DNA of 64,000 bases, from contig CALQSQ010000011.1 in assembly GCA_943333275.1 (NCBI GenBank), forward strand, positions 1 to 64,000, given 5' to 3'. Below the pieces are notes generated by a model. It saw nothing but the letters and a program-made list of their open reading frames with translations, ran no database searches and was not told the DNA's origin. A program made the position numbers and the translations under genes. Source of the DNA: Akkermansia muciniphila. Its GTDB lineage: Bacteria > Verrucomicrobiota > Verrucomicrobiia > Verrucomicrobiales > V1-33. Shown piece by piece: positions 54,885 to 64,000 of this stretch (within the stretch, counting starts at the first letter, position 1; every line of letters begins with the position of its first letter).

Positions 54885-56564
54885 TTAGGACTGGCGCAAA
54901 TCCAAAAGGCGTTTCATGACATGCGAGAGCTGCCCGCTCCATTCCCTGGTGCCAAAGGCATCGTGCAGCGTGCGGTAGAGTGCATTGAGTTCACGGTACA
55001 CTGCCACAGCGGCTGGCTGGGGGTGATAGACGGTGGGACGAAGGCCACAGAGTGCCTTTTGAGCGGAAGCAATATCCGGAAAGGCACCGGCGGCCACTGC
55101 GGCGCAGAGGGCGGCCCCGAGCGCGCAGGTCTGGTCGCTGCGGGAAATTTTCATCGGCCGGTTGAGCACGTCGGCGTAGATTTGCATCAAGGCGGCATTT
55201 TTCACGGCGAGGCCGCCTGTGGTGACGACCTCCGCGACGGCGACGCCATATTCCTCCAGTCGATTAATGATGGTGAGCGCGCCGAAGGCGGTGGCTTCGA
55301 TCAGGGCGCGGTAAATTTCATGAGCCTCCGTGTGCACGGTCTGGCCCAGCAGCAGGCCGGTCAGGCGGGTGTCCACCAGCACAGTGCGGTTGCCGTTGTT
55401 CCAATCCAGCGCCATGAGTCCGGTGGCACCCGGCTTCATGGCCGCGAGCGCTTTTTCCATGGCGGTGAATTTCGCATCCACAGTGGAGCCGTAGCTTTCC
55501 GGCACGAGGTGATTGACGAACCAGAGGAAAATATCCCCGACGGCACTCTGACCGGCCTCCAATCCGAAATATCCCGGCAGCACAGAACCTTCCACGATGC
55601 CACAAAGGCCGGGAATATCCGGGAGAGCGCGGGTGGTGGGCGCGACCATGAGATCGCACGTGCTGGTGCCAAGAATTTTGACCAGCGTGCCTTCCTGGAT
55701 GCCCGCGCCCACGGCTCCCAAATGGGCATCGAACGCGCCCACGGTGACCGTGATGCCCTCCGGCAGTCCAAGTTTCCGCGCCCATTCTGCCGTGAGACTG
55801 CCGGCAGGCTGATCGGTGGAATGGGCGGTGTTGAATAATCGCGAGCGCAGCGGTCCAAGGGCCGGGTGCAGCTCGGCCAGAAATTCCGCGCAAGGCAATC
55901 CCCCCCAGCTCGGATGGAACATGGCTTTGTGTCCCGCAGCACAGACGCTGCGTTTGATTTGTTCCGGGGCCGTGGTCCCGGTGAGAACGGCTGGAATCCA
56001 GTCGCAATGCTCCACGAAACTATGCGCGGCGGAAAAAACATCCGGAGCAATCCGGGCGAGGCGCAGGATTTTGCTCCACCACCATTCAGACGAGTAAATG
56101 CCGCCGCATTTGGCGAGATATTCAGGGTGGGTTCTGGCCGCGAGCGCGGTGATCTCCGCCGCCTCGGCGTGGGCGGTGTGGTCCTTCCAAAGCCAGACGG
56201 AGGCATTCAGATTGCCGCGAAATTCAGGAGTCAGCGCCAGCGGTGTGCCGGCGGCATTGACGGGAATGGGTGTGCTGCCAGTGGTGTCCACGCCGATGCC
56301 GACGATGCGCGCGGCATCGAAACCGGGGTCGGCCGCCCTGGCCTGCGCGACCACGCTTGTGATGGTGGCCACCAGACCGTCGAGGTAATCCTGCGGGTTC
56401 TGCCGCGCAACATGCGCGTCGCTGGGATCTAGCAAAATGCCATGTTCACCACTGGGGTAGGGAAAGACCGCCGTCGCCAACTCATTTCCATCCGCCAAAT
56501 CCACCAGCAGCGCGCGGCAGGAATTGGTCCCGTAATCAATGCCAAGAGAGAACTGTGAAGACAT
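54885..56564 (-). CDS. araB: Ribulokinase
   Basis: The 559-residue FGGY-family kinase phosphorylates L-ribulose. It has GIDYGTNSCRALLVD at the start, GIGVDTTGSTPIPV, KILRLARIAPDVFSAA, GAFDAHLGAVGAGIQEGTLVK, GLMALDWNNGNRTVLVD and VVTTGGLAVKNAALMQIYADV near the end. It forms a two-gene unit with araD downstream. Lack of araA suggests that ribulose comes from another source or that araA is elsewhere. Confidence 0.95.
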   Translation of the reverse strand: MSSQFSLGIDYGTNSCRALLVDLADGNELATAVFPYPSGEHGILLDPSDAHVARQNPQDYLDGLVATITSVVAQARAADPGFDAARIVGIGVDTTGSTPIPVNAAGTPLALTPEFRGNLNASVWLWKDHTAHAEAAEITALAARTHPEYLAKCGGIYSSEWWWSKILRLARIAPDVFSAAHSFVEHCDWIPAVLTGTTAPEQIKRSVCAAGHKAMFHPSWGGLPCAEFLAELHPALGPLRSRLFNTAHSTDQPAGSLTAEWARKLGLPEGITVTVGAFDAHLGAVGAGIQEGTLVKILGTSTCDLMVAPTTRALPDIPGLCGIVEGSVLPGYFGLEAGQSAVGDIFLWFVNHLVPESYGSTVDAKFTAMEKALAAMKPGATGLMALDWNNGNRTVLVDTRLTGLLLGQTVHTEAHEIYRALIEATAFGALTIINRLEEYGVAVAEVVTTGGLAVKNAALMQIYADVLNRPMKISRSDQTCALGAALCAAVAAGAFPDIASAQKALCGLRPTVYHPQPAAVAVYRELNALYRTLHDAFGTREWSGQLSHVMKRLLDLRQS

Positions 56565-56614
56565 GGGGGACCATGTGGACCACTTTTGCTGACAGGCAAT
56601 GGGATTTTGCCAAA

Positions 56615-58207
56615 TCAGCGTGTCAATTGCGGCCGTTCTGGACGCAGGGGACGCCGGGATCCCTCATTGAGGTAGGGCTGGGAGCGATTGCGCAGCGAGG
56701 TTCGGGGTGCCGTCGCCTGCGCCGCCCGCTTTTCCTGGTATTCCTTCTCAGCATGATAAACCATGAGGGCGAGCACGATCCCCATGTAAAAATAAAGATA
56801 GAAATTCACCGGGTAGTTCATCAAAGCCGCCCCGTTGTGGGTCACCCCCATAAAAATCCCAACGGCACAACCCAGCGAGGCTGCTGCGAGGGTGGCGGAT
56901 AGGCCGTCTGGCTGTCGGAGAATAAAGCGATGCATTCCTCGAACGAAGAGGAATATCAAAAAGAAGGCGATTCCTAGGGGAACGAAGCCAACCTTTAGTA
57001 GCGCCAACGAAAAGGCATCGTGGAAGGACCGGCCCGCGAAGACTTGTTCAACGTTTTTTCCAGCCAACTTCAGGCCGAAAGGCGTCCACAATGATGAATC
57101 GGTTATCAGATAGGTGAATCCTTCCAAGCGCGCGTTGAATGTGGCCAGATTAGTTGCTTGGTGGAGTTCATTGGAGCCATCCGCCCCAGCGATGTCCTGC
57201 GACCATTCGTTGAGCAACTTATGTTTCATCACGTACTCCGACGACAGCACCACTATGAGAATGAGAGCAGCCATGGTTCCGTAGGCGGCCTTCGTTAGCA
57301 GGCGACTTCTAAAGGCCAGGAAACACGCTGCTGCCAGTAATCCCTGAATCCACCCCGCCCGACTGAATGTCCGATAGGCCGCCCAGGCGAAGAAATAGGT
57401 GAGAAAGAGGCGGGCAATCAGTGAGGCGTGCTTGCGTTTGCCGGAGTCATCCTTGTATTTCCAAAATCCTCCAAAAACCAGCAGCGCCACATGCATGGCA
57501 TAAATCACTACCGCGGCCCCGGCTCCGTTCATCGTTCCGAAGACCCGCGGGATGCGTTCCCCCAGCTGACGCACTTCGATGGTGTATCCGCGGATCATGT
57601 ATTCATATTCCCACCAGGTGAACCCTGCATAGGTCTGGTAGAGATAATAAGCCACAGATGGAATGAAGATCAGGATCGAAACCTTCATGATGTGACGGAG
57701 TTCCTCTGGGGTGCGGAACATGATCGGCATTACGAACAACAGGCCAAGGTAGACCACGCTATTGACCATGTCCCCCACGGCCCGGAATCCCCCTCCCAGC
57801 GCGGCATAAGCGGAAATACCCATTACGGCCAGCGAGCAGACCATGATGCGTCCCTCATATCTGCGCGGGTGAATGCCGCCGATGACAAACTGGTAAATCA
57901 GGGAGGCACAGATGCCCGCGAGGGTGGCCGGGGCGATGCCCAGAACGTAATACAAATCGTACTGACTGAGACCCGAGTCCAGAATCATGAGGCGTTTGAA
58001 ATAGTCCAGGTAACCCGTCAGAAAAAGCAGCAGGTAAAACCCCTTTCTGGGTGCGCAGAGGCCGATGAGGCCCCCGGAGATCAGAATGTATTTGTAAAAT
58101 TGCCCGATGGCGTTGGCCCGCGACCCAAATACATCCGACGTGACCCACAACGCCAGAATCATGATGGCGAAGGTGACGATGATGCGTGTGAAGGCGGAGG
58201 AATTCAT
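56615..58207 (-). CDS. O-antigen polymerase/ligase-like membrane protein
   Basis: The 530-residue product has about 12 predicted membrane helices. A large periplasmic loop (about 330-410) and RTFSRAGWIQGLLAAACFLAF, a pattern common in O-antigen ligases and polymerases, support the call. The loop holds GRSFHDAFSLALLKVG, similar to the HNxYL region of the family. The C-terminal tail is basic. It probably joins polysaccharide repeats on the outer face of the membrane. No other glycan genes are adjacent; the exosortase run is 6.5 kb away. Confidence 0.75.
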   Translation of the reverse strand: MNSSAFTRIIVTFAIMILALWVTSDVFGSRANAIGQFYKYILISGGLIGLCAPRKGFYLLLFLTGYLDYFKRLMILDSGLSQYDLYYVLGIAPATLAGICASLIYQFVIGGIHPRRYEGRIMVCSLAVMGISAYAALGGGFRAVGDMVNSVVYLGLLFVMPIMFRTPEELRHIMKVSILIFIPSVAYYLYQTYAGFTWWEYEYMIRGYTIEVRQLGERIPRVFGTMNGAGAAVVIYAMHVALLVFGGFWKYKDDSGKRKHASLIARLFLTYFFAWAAYRTFSRAGWIQGLLAAACFLAFRSRLLTKAAYGTMAALILIVVLSSEYVMKHKLLNEWSQDIAGADGSNELHQATNLATFNARLEGFTYLITDSSLWTPFGLKLAGKNVEQVFAGRSFHDAFSLALLKVGFVPLGIAFFLIFLFVRGMHRFILRQPDGLSATLAAASLGCAVGIFMGVTHNGAALMNYPVNFYLYFYMGIVLALMVYHAEKEYQEKRAAQATAPRTSLRNRSQPYLNEGSRRPLRPERPQLTR

Positions 58208-58275
58208 GCGGGCGGTCTGGGGAAGATGATCTGGGGTGCGGGGATCAGACCATCACAATGGCCGGAGGTTCAGGA

Positions 58276-59517
58276 TTATCCCTTCACATCGTAACAATGA
58301 ATGATCTCCTGGTCGCGTAGGTAGAGTTTTCCGTTCACAATCACAGGGTGGGTCCAGACGCGCCCATCCTTCTTTCGTTTCTGGGTCTGGGGGCTGAGCT
58401 TGAAGCGGCCGGTCTCCTCCCAGCCTTTAGGTGAGGCTGCGATCAGCGCCACGGTGCCGTCGTTTTCATCCACGCAATAAAAATGCCCGTCGGCGTAGGC
58501 GATGGCCCCCTTGCCGAGCTTGCCTTCCTGCCAGAGGATTTTGCCGTCGTCGAAATTTTGACAGGTCCATCCGCCCGCGTCGCTGTGGCCATAGAGTTTG
58601 CCATCCAGCAGGATCACTCCGCCGTGGTGATTGACGATTCCCTTGCCCTCCATGTCGTAGTCGGTCGTGACACTCATATCATTGCCGATGGTGACCTTCT
58701 TGCAGCCCGCACCATAACCCGATGTGATGTAAACGGAGGAGCCGGAAATAATCGGAGTGGGAATGACGGCGACTCCGCCACGCCAAGGGGTCTTCCAGAG
58801 CACGGCCCCGTCCTTGGAGGAGACGGCGAAAAGATTGCCGTGCACGAGCTGCACATACTGGCGCTTGCCATGGAACTCGGCCACAACCGGGGAGGAATAC
58901 CAGGCTTCCTCCTTCAGGTCGGCAGACTGCCATTTCAGCTCGCCGGTTTTTTTATCGAGGGCGGCCACGGCACCCTTGTCACCACCGGGGGTGCAGATCA
59001 CGAGGTCGCCATCCACGAGGACACTCTCGGTGTAGCCCCAGCCGGGCAGTTTCCCGCCCAGTTCCTCCACCATCTTTTTCTTCCAGACCTGCTTGCCATC
59101 CTTGAGGGCAACGCAGACCAGGTGCCCTTTGGCGCTCATGGCGTAGATCATGTCACCGTCCACGGTGGGAGTGGCGCGTGGTCCATCGCCCCAGTTGTTC
59201 TGCAACACCGGTCCCAATTCCGCGGACCAGAGTTCCTTGCCGGTCATCGCATCCAGACAGATGATCTGCTCCACATCCTCCCGGGCTCCCATAGTGTAAA
59301 GTTTCCCGCCGACGATGGCCGGTCCGGAATATCCGATGCCCGCATCCTTGAACACCCAGGCGGCCTTGGGGCCATCTGCGAGCCAGCTTTTGAGCAGGCC
59401 CTTTTCAGAGGAGGAATCATCTCGCTTGGCTCCCCGCCATGCCGGCCAGTCTTCCGCATGCAGTGCGGGAACGAGAGCGAAGAGCGAGGCACAGAGCAGG
59501 GGATACGATAATTTCAT
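58276..59517 (-). CDS. Secreted PQQ-like beta-propeller protein
   Basis: The 413-residue product has a signal peptide (MKLSYPLLCASLFALVPALHA) followed by DWPAWRGAKRD, a typical start for PQQ-propeller proteins of this phylum, and several blades with the pattern YAMSAKGHLVCVALKDGKQ or GAVAALDKKTGELKW. No dehydrogenase catalytic residues are recognised, so it is likely a structural or binding propeller. ATG 59517 is chosen over a frame open to 59583 because it gives the signal. Confidence 0.88.
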   Translation of the reverse strand: MKLSYPLLCASLFALVPALHAEDWPAWRGAKRDDSSSEKGLLKSWLADGPKAAWVFKDAGIGYSGPAIVGGKLYTMGAREDVEQIICLDAMTGKELWSAELGPVLQNNWGDGPRATPTVDGDMIYAMSAKGHLVCVALKDGKQVWKKKMVEELGGKLPGWGYTESVLVDGDLVICTPGGDKGAVAALDKKTGELKWQSADLKEEAWYSSPVVAEFHGKRQYVQLVHGNLFAVSSKDGAVLWKTPWRGGVAVIPTPIISGSSVYITSGYGAGCKKVTIGNDMSVTTDYDMEGKGIVNHHGGVILLDGKLYGHSDAGGWTCQNFDDGKILWQEGKLGKGAIAYADGHFYCVDENDGTVALIAASPKGWEETGRFKLSPQTQKRKKDGRVWTHPVIVNGKLYLRDQEIIHCYDVKG

Positions 59518-59693
59518 GGGCAATGGTGGTTGTTGAAGGCGGATAGGAAGCCGGAGACTACACCCAAACGCCGGGAGCGACAAGCATCATGCTCCATAAA
59601 TTTCCGGTTTGATGGATTCCCATGCTTTTCCGTTTCGCTTCCACGGCGCTATGCTACGATGGCTGTCTTTGTTTCCCAAGTTGCCTGCAAACC

Positions 59694-62207
59694 ATGACCG
59701 ATCTGGAACCCATCCCCCCCGCCAGCGACCTTCCCGTCCTCCCGGCTGCGCCCCCCGCCGAGGCAGGTGCACCGGAGGTCTCGACAAATTTTCCTGCTGC
59801 CCTCACGGGGCTGGCCGGCCTGGTGGTGGGTGGATTGCTGCTGGGAAAAAAAGGCGGCCTGCTGGCGGGATTGGTCGGCGTGGGTGCCAGGGTGCTGTTG
59901 GACAAGGAGCGCGCCGCCCGCCCGCCCCATCCAGCCGATCCCGCCCCCGAAACTCCCGCTCCAGCCGCGGAAATACCCGCGCCAACCAATCTGCCTGAAG
60001 CCAGCGAAACGCCCGTCCAAGAAAGCGCGGAGACCCCGCCACCAACAATCATCGCGCCTCCAGTCGCCGTCGCTGCGCCGGAGTCGGAGGTGGCATCCCC
60101 ATCGCCCGCCAGTGAGTTGCCGCCACCGGAACCAGTCCTTACCGAGCCCGCCCACGCTACTGCAGAGCAGAGTCCGGCCGAGATACCAATCCCTGCTGCG
60201 GAATCCACCTTCCCTGCGGGCTCCGAGGTTCCCGTTCAGAAAATGCCACCGCCGGAAATAATCACATCCCAACCCGAGCCACCACTGGTTGCTGATCCAG
60301 TGATGGCTGCGGAGGTGCCATGCGATTCCGGCATCAAGCGAGAGGAACTGGAAACCCCGGCCACCATCAACAAGTCAGATGCAACCGAATCCCGGCATGT
60401 GCTTAGCGATCCCTTGGATGAAGCTTTGGAGCACAGCGAGGGGTTTCGCAACCTGGGGGAAACCTGGAGACAGCGGCCCGCCAGCCCCGTCGACATTGCG
60501 CCCCCCGCAACACTCCTCGCCCCCCCTCCATCGGTCCCGCAGGAGGCGGCCCCGGTCTTTTCCTCCATGCCGGAGGCGGAACTGAGCCTTCCCCCAAATT
60601 TCGTCCAGTGGCCGAGTTCCGCAACCACCACAGAACCGACCTCGGCAACCTCTGCCGACCCTGTCTTTGAGAATTATCTGGCCTCAATGTTCAAGGAGGC
60701 CGCCAGCGAACTGTCGCCCCCCGTTCCGGTGCCTGCTCCTCCCGTCAGGGAACCCTTGGCCGCGCCCACAAATGATGACGACCTAGCGGCTTTCCCATCG
60801 CTGCCCAATCTGACCCCCGAGGACATCTGGCGTCTCGCTGCGGAGACTCCCGATTCCCTGCAGAAAATTTCAACCCCCTCAACTCCTGCCCAGACCACCC
60901 CCCATGCTGAGCCCACCCCTGCTCCAGCCTCGTCCCCGGATTCATTGGTGAAAATGTTGGGCATCACCTCCGAAGGATCCCCCACCCCCCCGCTGCCGCC
61001 TGCACCCAAGGCCGCCAAGCCAGCGATCAGGGTGCAGGGGGCGCCGACCTTCGAGGATCCGGAATTGCAACCGATGGAGGCTCCCCCGCTAAGTCCCTTT
61101 GCGGCTCCCTACCAACCGCCCCCGGTCGTTGTCCCGCCGCTGAGCTTTCCCCCGCGCACCATCCAACTGGTTGATCCGGGGACGACCGCCAGGAAGCGTC
61201 GAATCCGTTACGATAAATTTGCAAATTTTCTGCTGATTCTCGGTCTGCTGTATGTCGCCTACGTCTTCCGTGCCCCGCTGATAAAGCAATGGAACGGAAC
61301 GACATCCGAGCCTGAACCTGCAGCCTCTTCCACCCGGCCCGCCCCTCCCTCGCCACCCGCCTCCGTGGTGATCAAGCCTCCTGTAGAGGAAACACCACCG
61401 CCTCCACCCGCGCCGGAGCCAGTCTCTACAACCCCGGAACCTGCCGTTGTCCTCCCGGATGCCCCGAAGATTGAGGTCCGGCCCGCCGCCAGTCTCCCAG
61501 AACTCCCCGCCGAGCCGGATTCGACCCCGGAGCCTCCCAATGCCCAGGCATCGCCCGAGGACGCCGCCCGCCGGGAGGCCGAGGGAGTAGTGAAAAAATT
61601 TCTCACCTCCACGAATGTCGGGGCGCTCCTGCCGCTCATTTTAAATTCGGATAAACTGGGTGAGACGGTGCGGAAATATTACGTCAGTGACGCCGTTCCT
61701 CCCACCCCTTTCGATAACATCGTCATGGATTCCGGGGCTCGTGTGCCCGAGACCAATACCCGAGCGTTTCTTTTCCGGGTTCGATCGCCGAAACGCCCGC
61801 AGGGATTTCCCGTTTGCACGGAGGAGACCCCCCAGGGCTTCAAGATTGAATGGGAGGCGTTTGTCCAATGCCGCGACCGTACCCAGGCCACCTTTTGGAA
61901 ATCTGCCGATGCCACGCCCACGCGCCTCTTCGTCGTTCTCAAGCGCAGTCATTATTTCGAGGAGGACGTCCCCAACCTTGAGGATTACGACTGCTTTTCC
62001 ATCAGTTCGCCAAATCCCGACGAAGACCCCGTCTATGCCTTCGCGAAAAAGAACTCCGCCTTCACCCAGAAATTCCGCTCCCGGCTCACCTGGGAAGCCA
62101 GTTATTTTATCGTGGCCACCTTCAGCCATGTGAAATCCAGCAATGGATCCTCCCATGTGGAAATTGAGGATATTGAGCGATTCAGCTGGCGCAATCTGGG
62201 AAACTAG
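59694..62207 (+). CDS. Proline-rich single-pass membrane protein
   Basis: The 837-residue protein starts with a short soluble part and a Gly/Leu-rich hydrophobic block (LAGLVVGGLLLGKKGGLLAGL). About 400 residues rich in Pro, Ala and Glu follow, with one membrane helix near 507-525 (FANFLLILGLLYVAYVF), a second Pro-rich linker, and a compact C-terminal domain (about 620-837). That domain has VVKKFLTSTNVGALLPLILNS and ends FSWRNLGN. It looks like a low-complexity spacer holding a folded extracytoplasmic domain. No function is recognised. ATG 59694 is chosen over 59622. Confidence 0.75.
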   Translation: MTDLEPIPPASDLPVLPAAPPAEAGAPEVSTNFPAALTGLAGLVVGGLLLGKKGGLLAGLVGVGARVLLDKERAARPPHPADPAPETPAPAAEIPAPTNLPEASETPVQESAETPPPTIIAPPVAVAAPESEVASPSPASELPPPEPVLTEPAHATAEQSPAEIPIPAAESTFPAGSEVPVQKMPPPEIITSQPEPPLVADPVMAAEVPCDSGIKREELETPATINKSDATESRHVLSDPLDEALEHSEGFRNLGETWRQRPASPVDIAPPATLLAPPPSVPQEAAPVFSSMPEAELSLPPNFVQWPSSATTTEPTSATSADPVFENYLASMFKEAASELSPPVPVPAPPVREPLAAPTNDDDLAAFPSLPNLTPEDIWRLAAETPDSLQKISTPSTPAQTTPHAEPTPAPASSPDSLVKMLGITSEGSPTPPLPPAPKAAKPAIRVQGAPTFEDPELQPMEAPPLSPFAAPYQPPPVVVPPLSFPPRTIQLVDPGTTARKRRIRYDKFANFLLILGLLYVAYVFRAPLIKQWNGTTSEPEPAASSTRPAPPSPPASVVIKPPVEETPPPPPAPEPVSTTPEPAVVLPDAPKIEVRPAASLPELPAEPDSTPEPPNAQASPEDAARREAEGVVKKFLTSTNVGALLPLILNSDKLGETVRKYYVSDAVPPTPFDNIVMDSGARVPETNTRAFLFRVRSPKRPQGFPVCTEETPQGFKIEWEAFVQCRDRTQATFWKSADATPTRLFVVLKRSHYFEEDVPNLEDYDCFSISSPNPDEDPVYAFAKKNSAFTQKFRSRLTWEASYFIVATFSHVKSSNGSSHVEIEDIERFSWRNLGN

Positions 62208-62242
62208 TGGCACTTGCGCCCCCGCTGAATCCTCCCCACTCC

Positions 62243-63436
62243 ATGTCCCTGCCCCGTCTCAAACTGCGCCTCACGAAAAGCGCCGAACTCGCCATCCGCA
62301 AAGGGCACCCGTGGGCGTTCGCCGACCGCATCAAGCATCAGAACCGCCCGGGTGCATGTGGCGAGATGGCAGTCGTGTATGATGCGGAGAATAAATTTCT
62401 CGCCGTCGGCCTTTACGATCCCCAGTCACCCATCGCCCTGCGCGTGCTGCATGTCGGCGAACCTCTCACCATCGATCAACCATGGTGGGCGGCCCATCTC
62501 GCAGCCACGCTGGCCAGGCGCGCCTTCGGACCCGAGACCAATGGCTACCGCTGCATCAACGGCGAGAGCGATGGATGGCCCGGCCTTGTGCTGGACCGCT
62601 ATGCCAGCCATTTCGTCCTGAAACTTTACTCCGCCGCCTGGCTGCCCTGGCTCACGCTGCTCGTCGATTTAATCAAGGAGCAACTGCACCCAGAATCCCT
62701 CACCCTCCGCCTCAGCCGCAACGCCAAGACCCTGGCCAGTGAGAAATTCTCCCTCACCGAGGGGCCGCTGCTGGGAACTCCGCCCACCCCGGTGATTTTT
62801 TCCGAAAATGGCCTGCTCTTTGAAGCGGACGTCATTCACGGGCAGAAGACGGGATTCTTCCTGGACCAGCGTGAAAATCGCCTGCGCGTCAGCCAACTTT
62901 CGTCCGGGCGCGATGTCCTCAATGCCTTTTCCTTCTCCGGCGGATTCTCGCTTTACGCCGCCCTGGGGGGCGCTGCGCGTGTCACCGATCTGGACATCAG
63001 CCCTCACGCTCTGGAAAGTGCCCAGCGCAATTTTGATCTCAACCGCCGGCAGCCCCGCATCGCCAACGTTCAGCGCCAGAGCATCTGCGCGGATGCCTTT
63101 CAGTGGATGGAAACCGGCCCCCGCCGGATGTTCGATCTCATCATCTGCGATCCTCCCTCGCTGGCCCTTCGCGAGGATCAGCGGGCCAATGCCATTGTCT
63201 CCTACCAGCGGCTCAACGCCCATGCCCTGGCGCGGCTGAAGCGCGGTGGCATTCTCGTGGCCGCCTCCTGCTCCGCGCATGTCACCTCGGAGGAATTTTT
63301 CACCGCCGTGCGCCGCGCCGTTCACCAGCAGGGCGTGCGGCACCAGGAACTCTGGCTCACCGGTCATGCCACGGACCACCCGGCCACCATTCCCGAGGCT
63401 CGATATTTAAAGTGCATCGCGCTGCAAATCGCCTAG
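62243..63436 (+). CDS. RlmI-like class I SAM-dependent RNA methyltransferase
   Basis: The 397-residue product has an N-terminal PUA-like domain (RKGHPWAFADRIK), a central RCINGESDGWPGLVLDRY and a methyltransferase core with GQKTGFFLDQRENR, VLNAFSFSGGFSLYAALGGA and the catalytic DLIICDPPSLA motif. It resembles the 23S rRNA cytosine-5 methyltransferase RlmI family; the exact target base cannot be assigned from sequence. Confidence 0.92.
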   Translation: MSLPRLKLRLTKSAELAIRKGHPWAFADRIKHQNRPGACGEMAVVYDAENKFLAVGLYDPQSPIALRVLHVGEPLTIDQPWWAAHLAATLARRAFGPETNGYRCINGESDGWPGLVLDRYASHFVLKLYSAAWLPWLTLLVDLIKEQLHPESLTLRLSRNAKTLASEKFSLTEGPLLGTPPTPVIFSENGLLFEADVIHGQKTGFFLDQRENRLRVSQLSSGRDVLNAFSFSGGFSLYAALGGAARVTDLDISPHALESAQRNFDLNRRQPRIANVQRQSICADAFQWMETGPRRMFDLIICDPPSLALREDQRANAIVSYQRLNAHALARLKRGGILVAASCSAHVTSEEFFTAVRRAVHQQGVRHQELWLTGHATDHPATIPEARYLKCIALQIA

Positions 63437-63459
63437 AATCACGCTCCACATTCCTCCCC

Positions 63460-64000
63460 ATGGTCATCTCCGCCCCCTTTCCACGCGCCCGCCGGCAGGC
63501 TTTCACCCTGGTCGAAATCATGGTGACGGTTGCCATCATCTCGGTGCTGGCATTGATCTCCGTGGGTGCCTACACAAAATACCTCGCCTACGCCGACAAC
63601 GCCGCATGCATCATGCGCATGAAGGACGTGGGTGCGGGCCTCGCAAACTACACGCTCTCCCGCGGGGAATGGCCGCAGTTTCCGGAAAGCCTCGAGAATG
63701 TCGAGGAGGAGAAAGTCTGGGAATGGTGGATCAACAAGCTGGAACCCTACGGCGTGGCCCCGGTTGCCTGGCTTTGCCCCGCAGATGAACGGATGCGCAA
63801 GCAGGCGTTCAAAAGAGATGGCACCCCGCGTGAAAAATATGAAGGCACCTACATCCCCACCTACTTCGATACTGGAGCGGACACTCCGTTCAAATGGACG
63901 ACCCCCTGGCTTGTGGAGCGAGGGGCCTACCATCCCAATGGACAAAATATTCTTCTGTCCAACCGATCCATCGTTCCCTTCAAGAATCCCGTCAGCAGAC
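63460..64000 (+). CDS. Type IV prepilin-like protein (truncated at window end)
   Basis: The visible 180 residues start with a short basic leader and FTLVEIMVTVAIISVLALI (Phe15, Glu19). The residue before the cut site is Ala14 (RRQA then FTLVE) instead of the usual Gly, which prepilin peptidases tolerate only partly. The rest includes WLCPADE and HPNGQNILLSN. The frame runs off the window. It is the second prepilin-like gene, 58 kb from the giant one at 305. Confidence 0.82.
   Translation, partial: MVISAPFPRARRQAFTLVEIMVTVAIISVLALISVGAYTKYLAYADNAACIMRMKDVGAGLANYTLSRGEWPQFPESLENVEEEKVWEWWINKLEPYGVAPVAWLCPADERMRKQAFKRDGTPREKYEGTYIPTYFDTGADTPFKWTTPWLVERGAYHPNGQNILLSNRSIVPFKNPVSR

Noticed and set aside
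1-64000. tRNA genes, rRNA genes, CRISPR arrays
   Set aside because: I looked in the gaps between genes and saw no cloverleaf-like sequence, rRNA sequence or regularly spaced repeats; a dedicated RNA search was not possible.

Overview
The window is about 59% G+C by eye and looks like the chromosome of a member of the Verrucomicrobiota (inference, no marker RNA gene present). The reasons are the mix of Tat-exported Gfo/Idh/MocA oxidoreductases, a DUF1501 remnant, an exosortase/EpsI pair, a very large protein with a type IV prepilin N-terminus, a partial ebo-type gene set, and weak or absent Shine-Dalgarno sequences. Most of it is ordinary housekeeping and surface/envelope metabolism. No tRNA, rRNA or CRISPR was seen.

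Layout. 1-147: end of an insertion element resembling IS66. 305-5614: giant pseudopilin-like surface protein. 5615-6379: no gene seen. 6380-13263: the most unusual locus: a 68-residue double-glycine-leader peptide rich in Ser-Lys/Ser-His/Ser-Arg dipeptides, its own terminator, then a tight four-gene run encoding a TolC-like lipoprotein, a C39-peptidase ABC exporter, an HlyD-type adaptor and a protein kinase that resembles eukaryotic SR-protein kinases but has its glycine-rich loop in the wrong place in the chain. 13404-20712: glycyl-tRNA synthetase, RDD protein, lipoprotein, lipid kinase, oxidoreductase, cytochrome c, MOSC protein. 20848-25618: SAF-domain oxidoreductase facing three ebo-like genes (phosphodiesterase, dehydroquinate-synthase-like, UbiA). 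25673-29436: two large membrane proteins. 29446-36097: cyanophycin-type locus (DUF1854 protein and ABC exporter divergent from cyanophycin synthetase, followed by an overlapping acyltransferase-like membrane protein).

36270-37657: DUF1501 remnant and a small-protein/nucleotidyltransferase pair. 37822-46000: helical-repeat protein, amidohydrolase, D-erythronate-dehydrogenase-like epimerase divergent from a hydroxyisobutyrate-dehydrogenase-family enzyme, a second Tat oxidoreductase, a small conserved protein, carA. 46027-50095: exosortase, EpsI, glycosyltransferase and a PP-loop ATPase in one run. 50041-54159: pyrD, purC, a small unknown, a Fur-family regulator, lysC. 54168-59517: araD, araB, an O-antigen-polymerase-like protein, a PQQ-propeller protein. 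59694-64000: a proline-rich membrane protein, an RNA methyltransferase and a truncated prepilin-like protein.

The peptide locus is the best candidate for an undescribed system. A secreted cationic peptide with RS-domain-like repeats sits beside a dedicated peptidase/exporter and a kinase whose nearest recognisable relatives phosphorylate exactly that kind of repeat. That functional link is inference; the gene order, the leader and the kinase motifs are visible directly.
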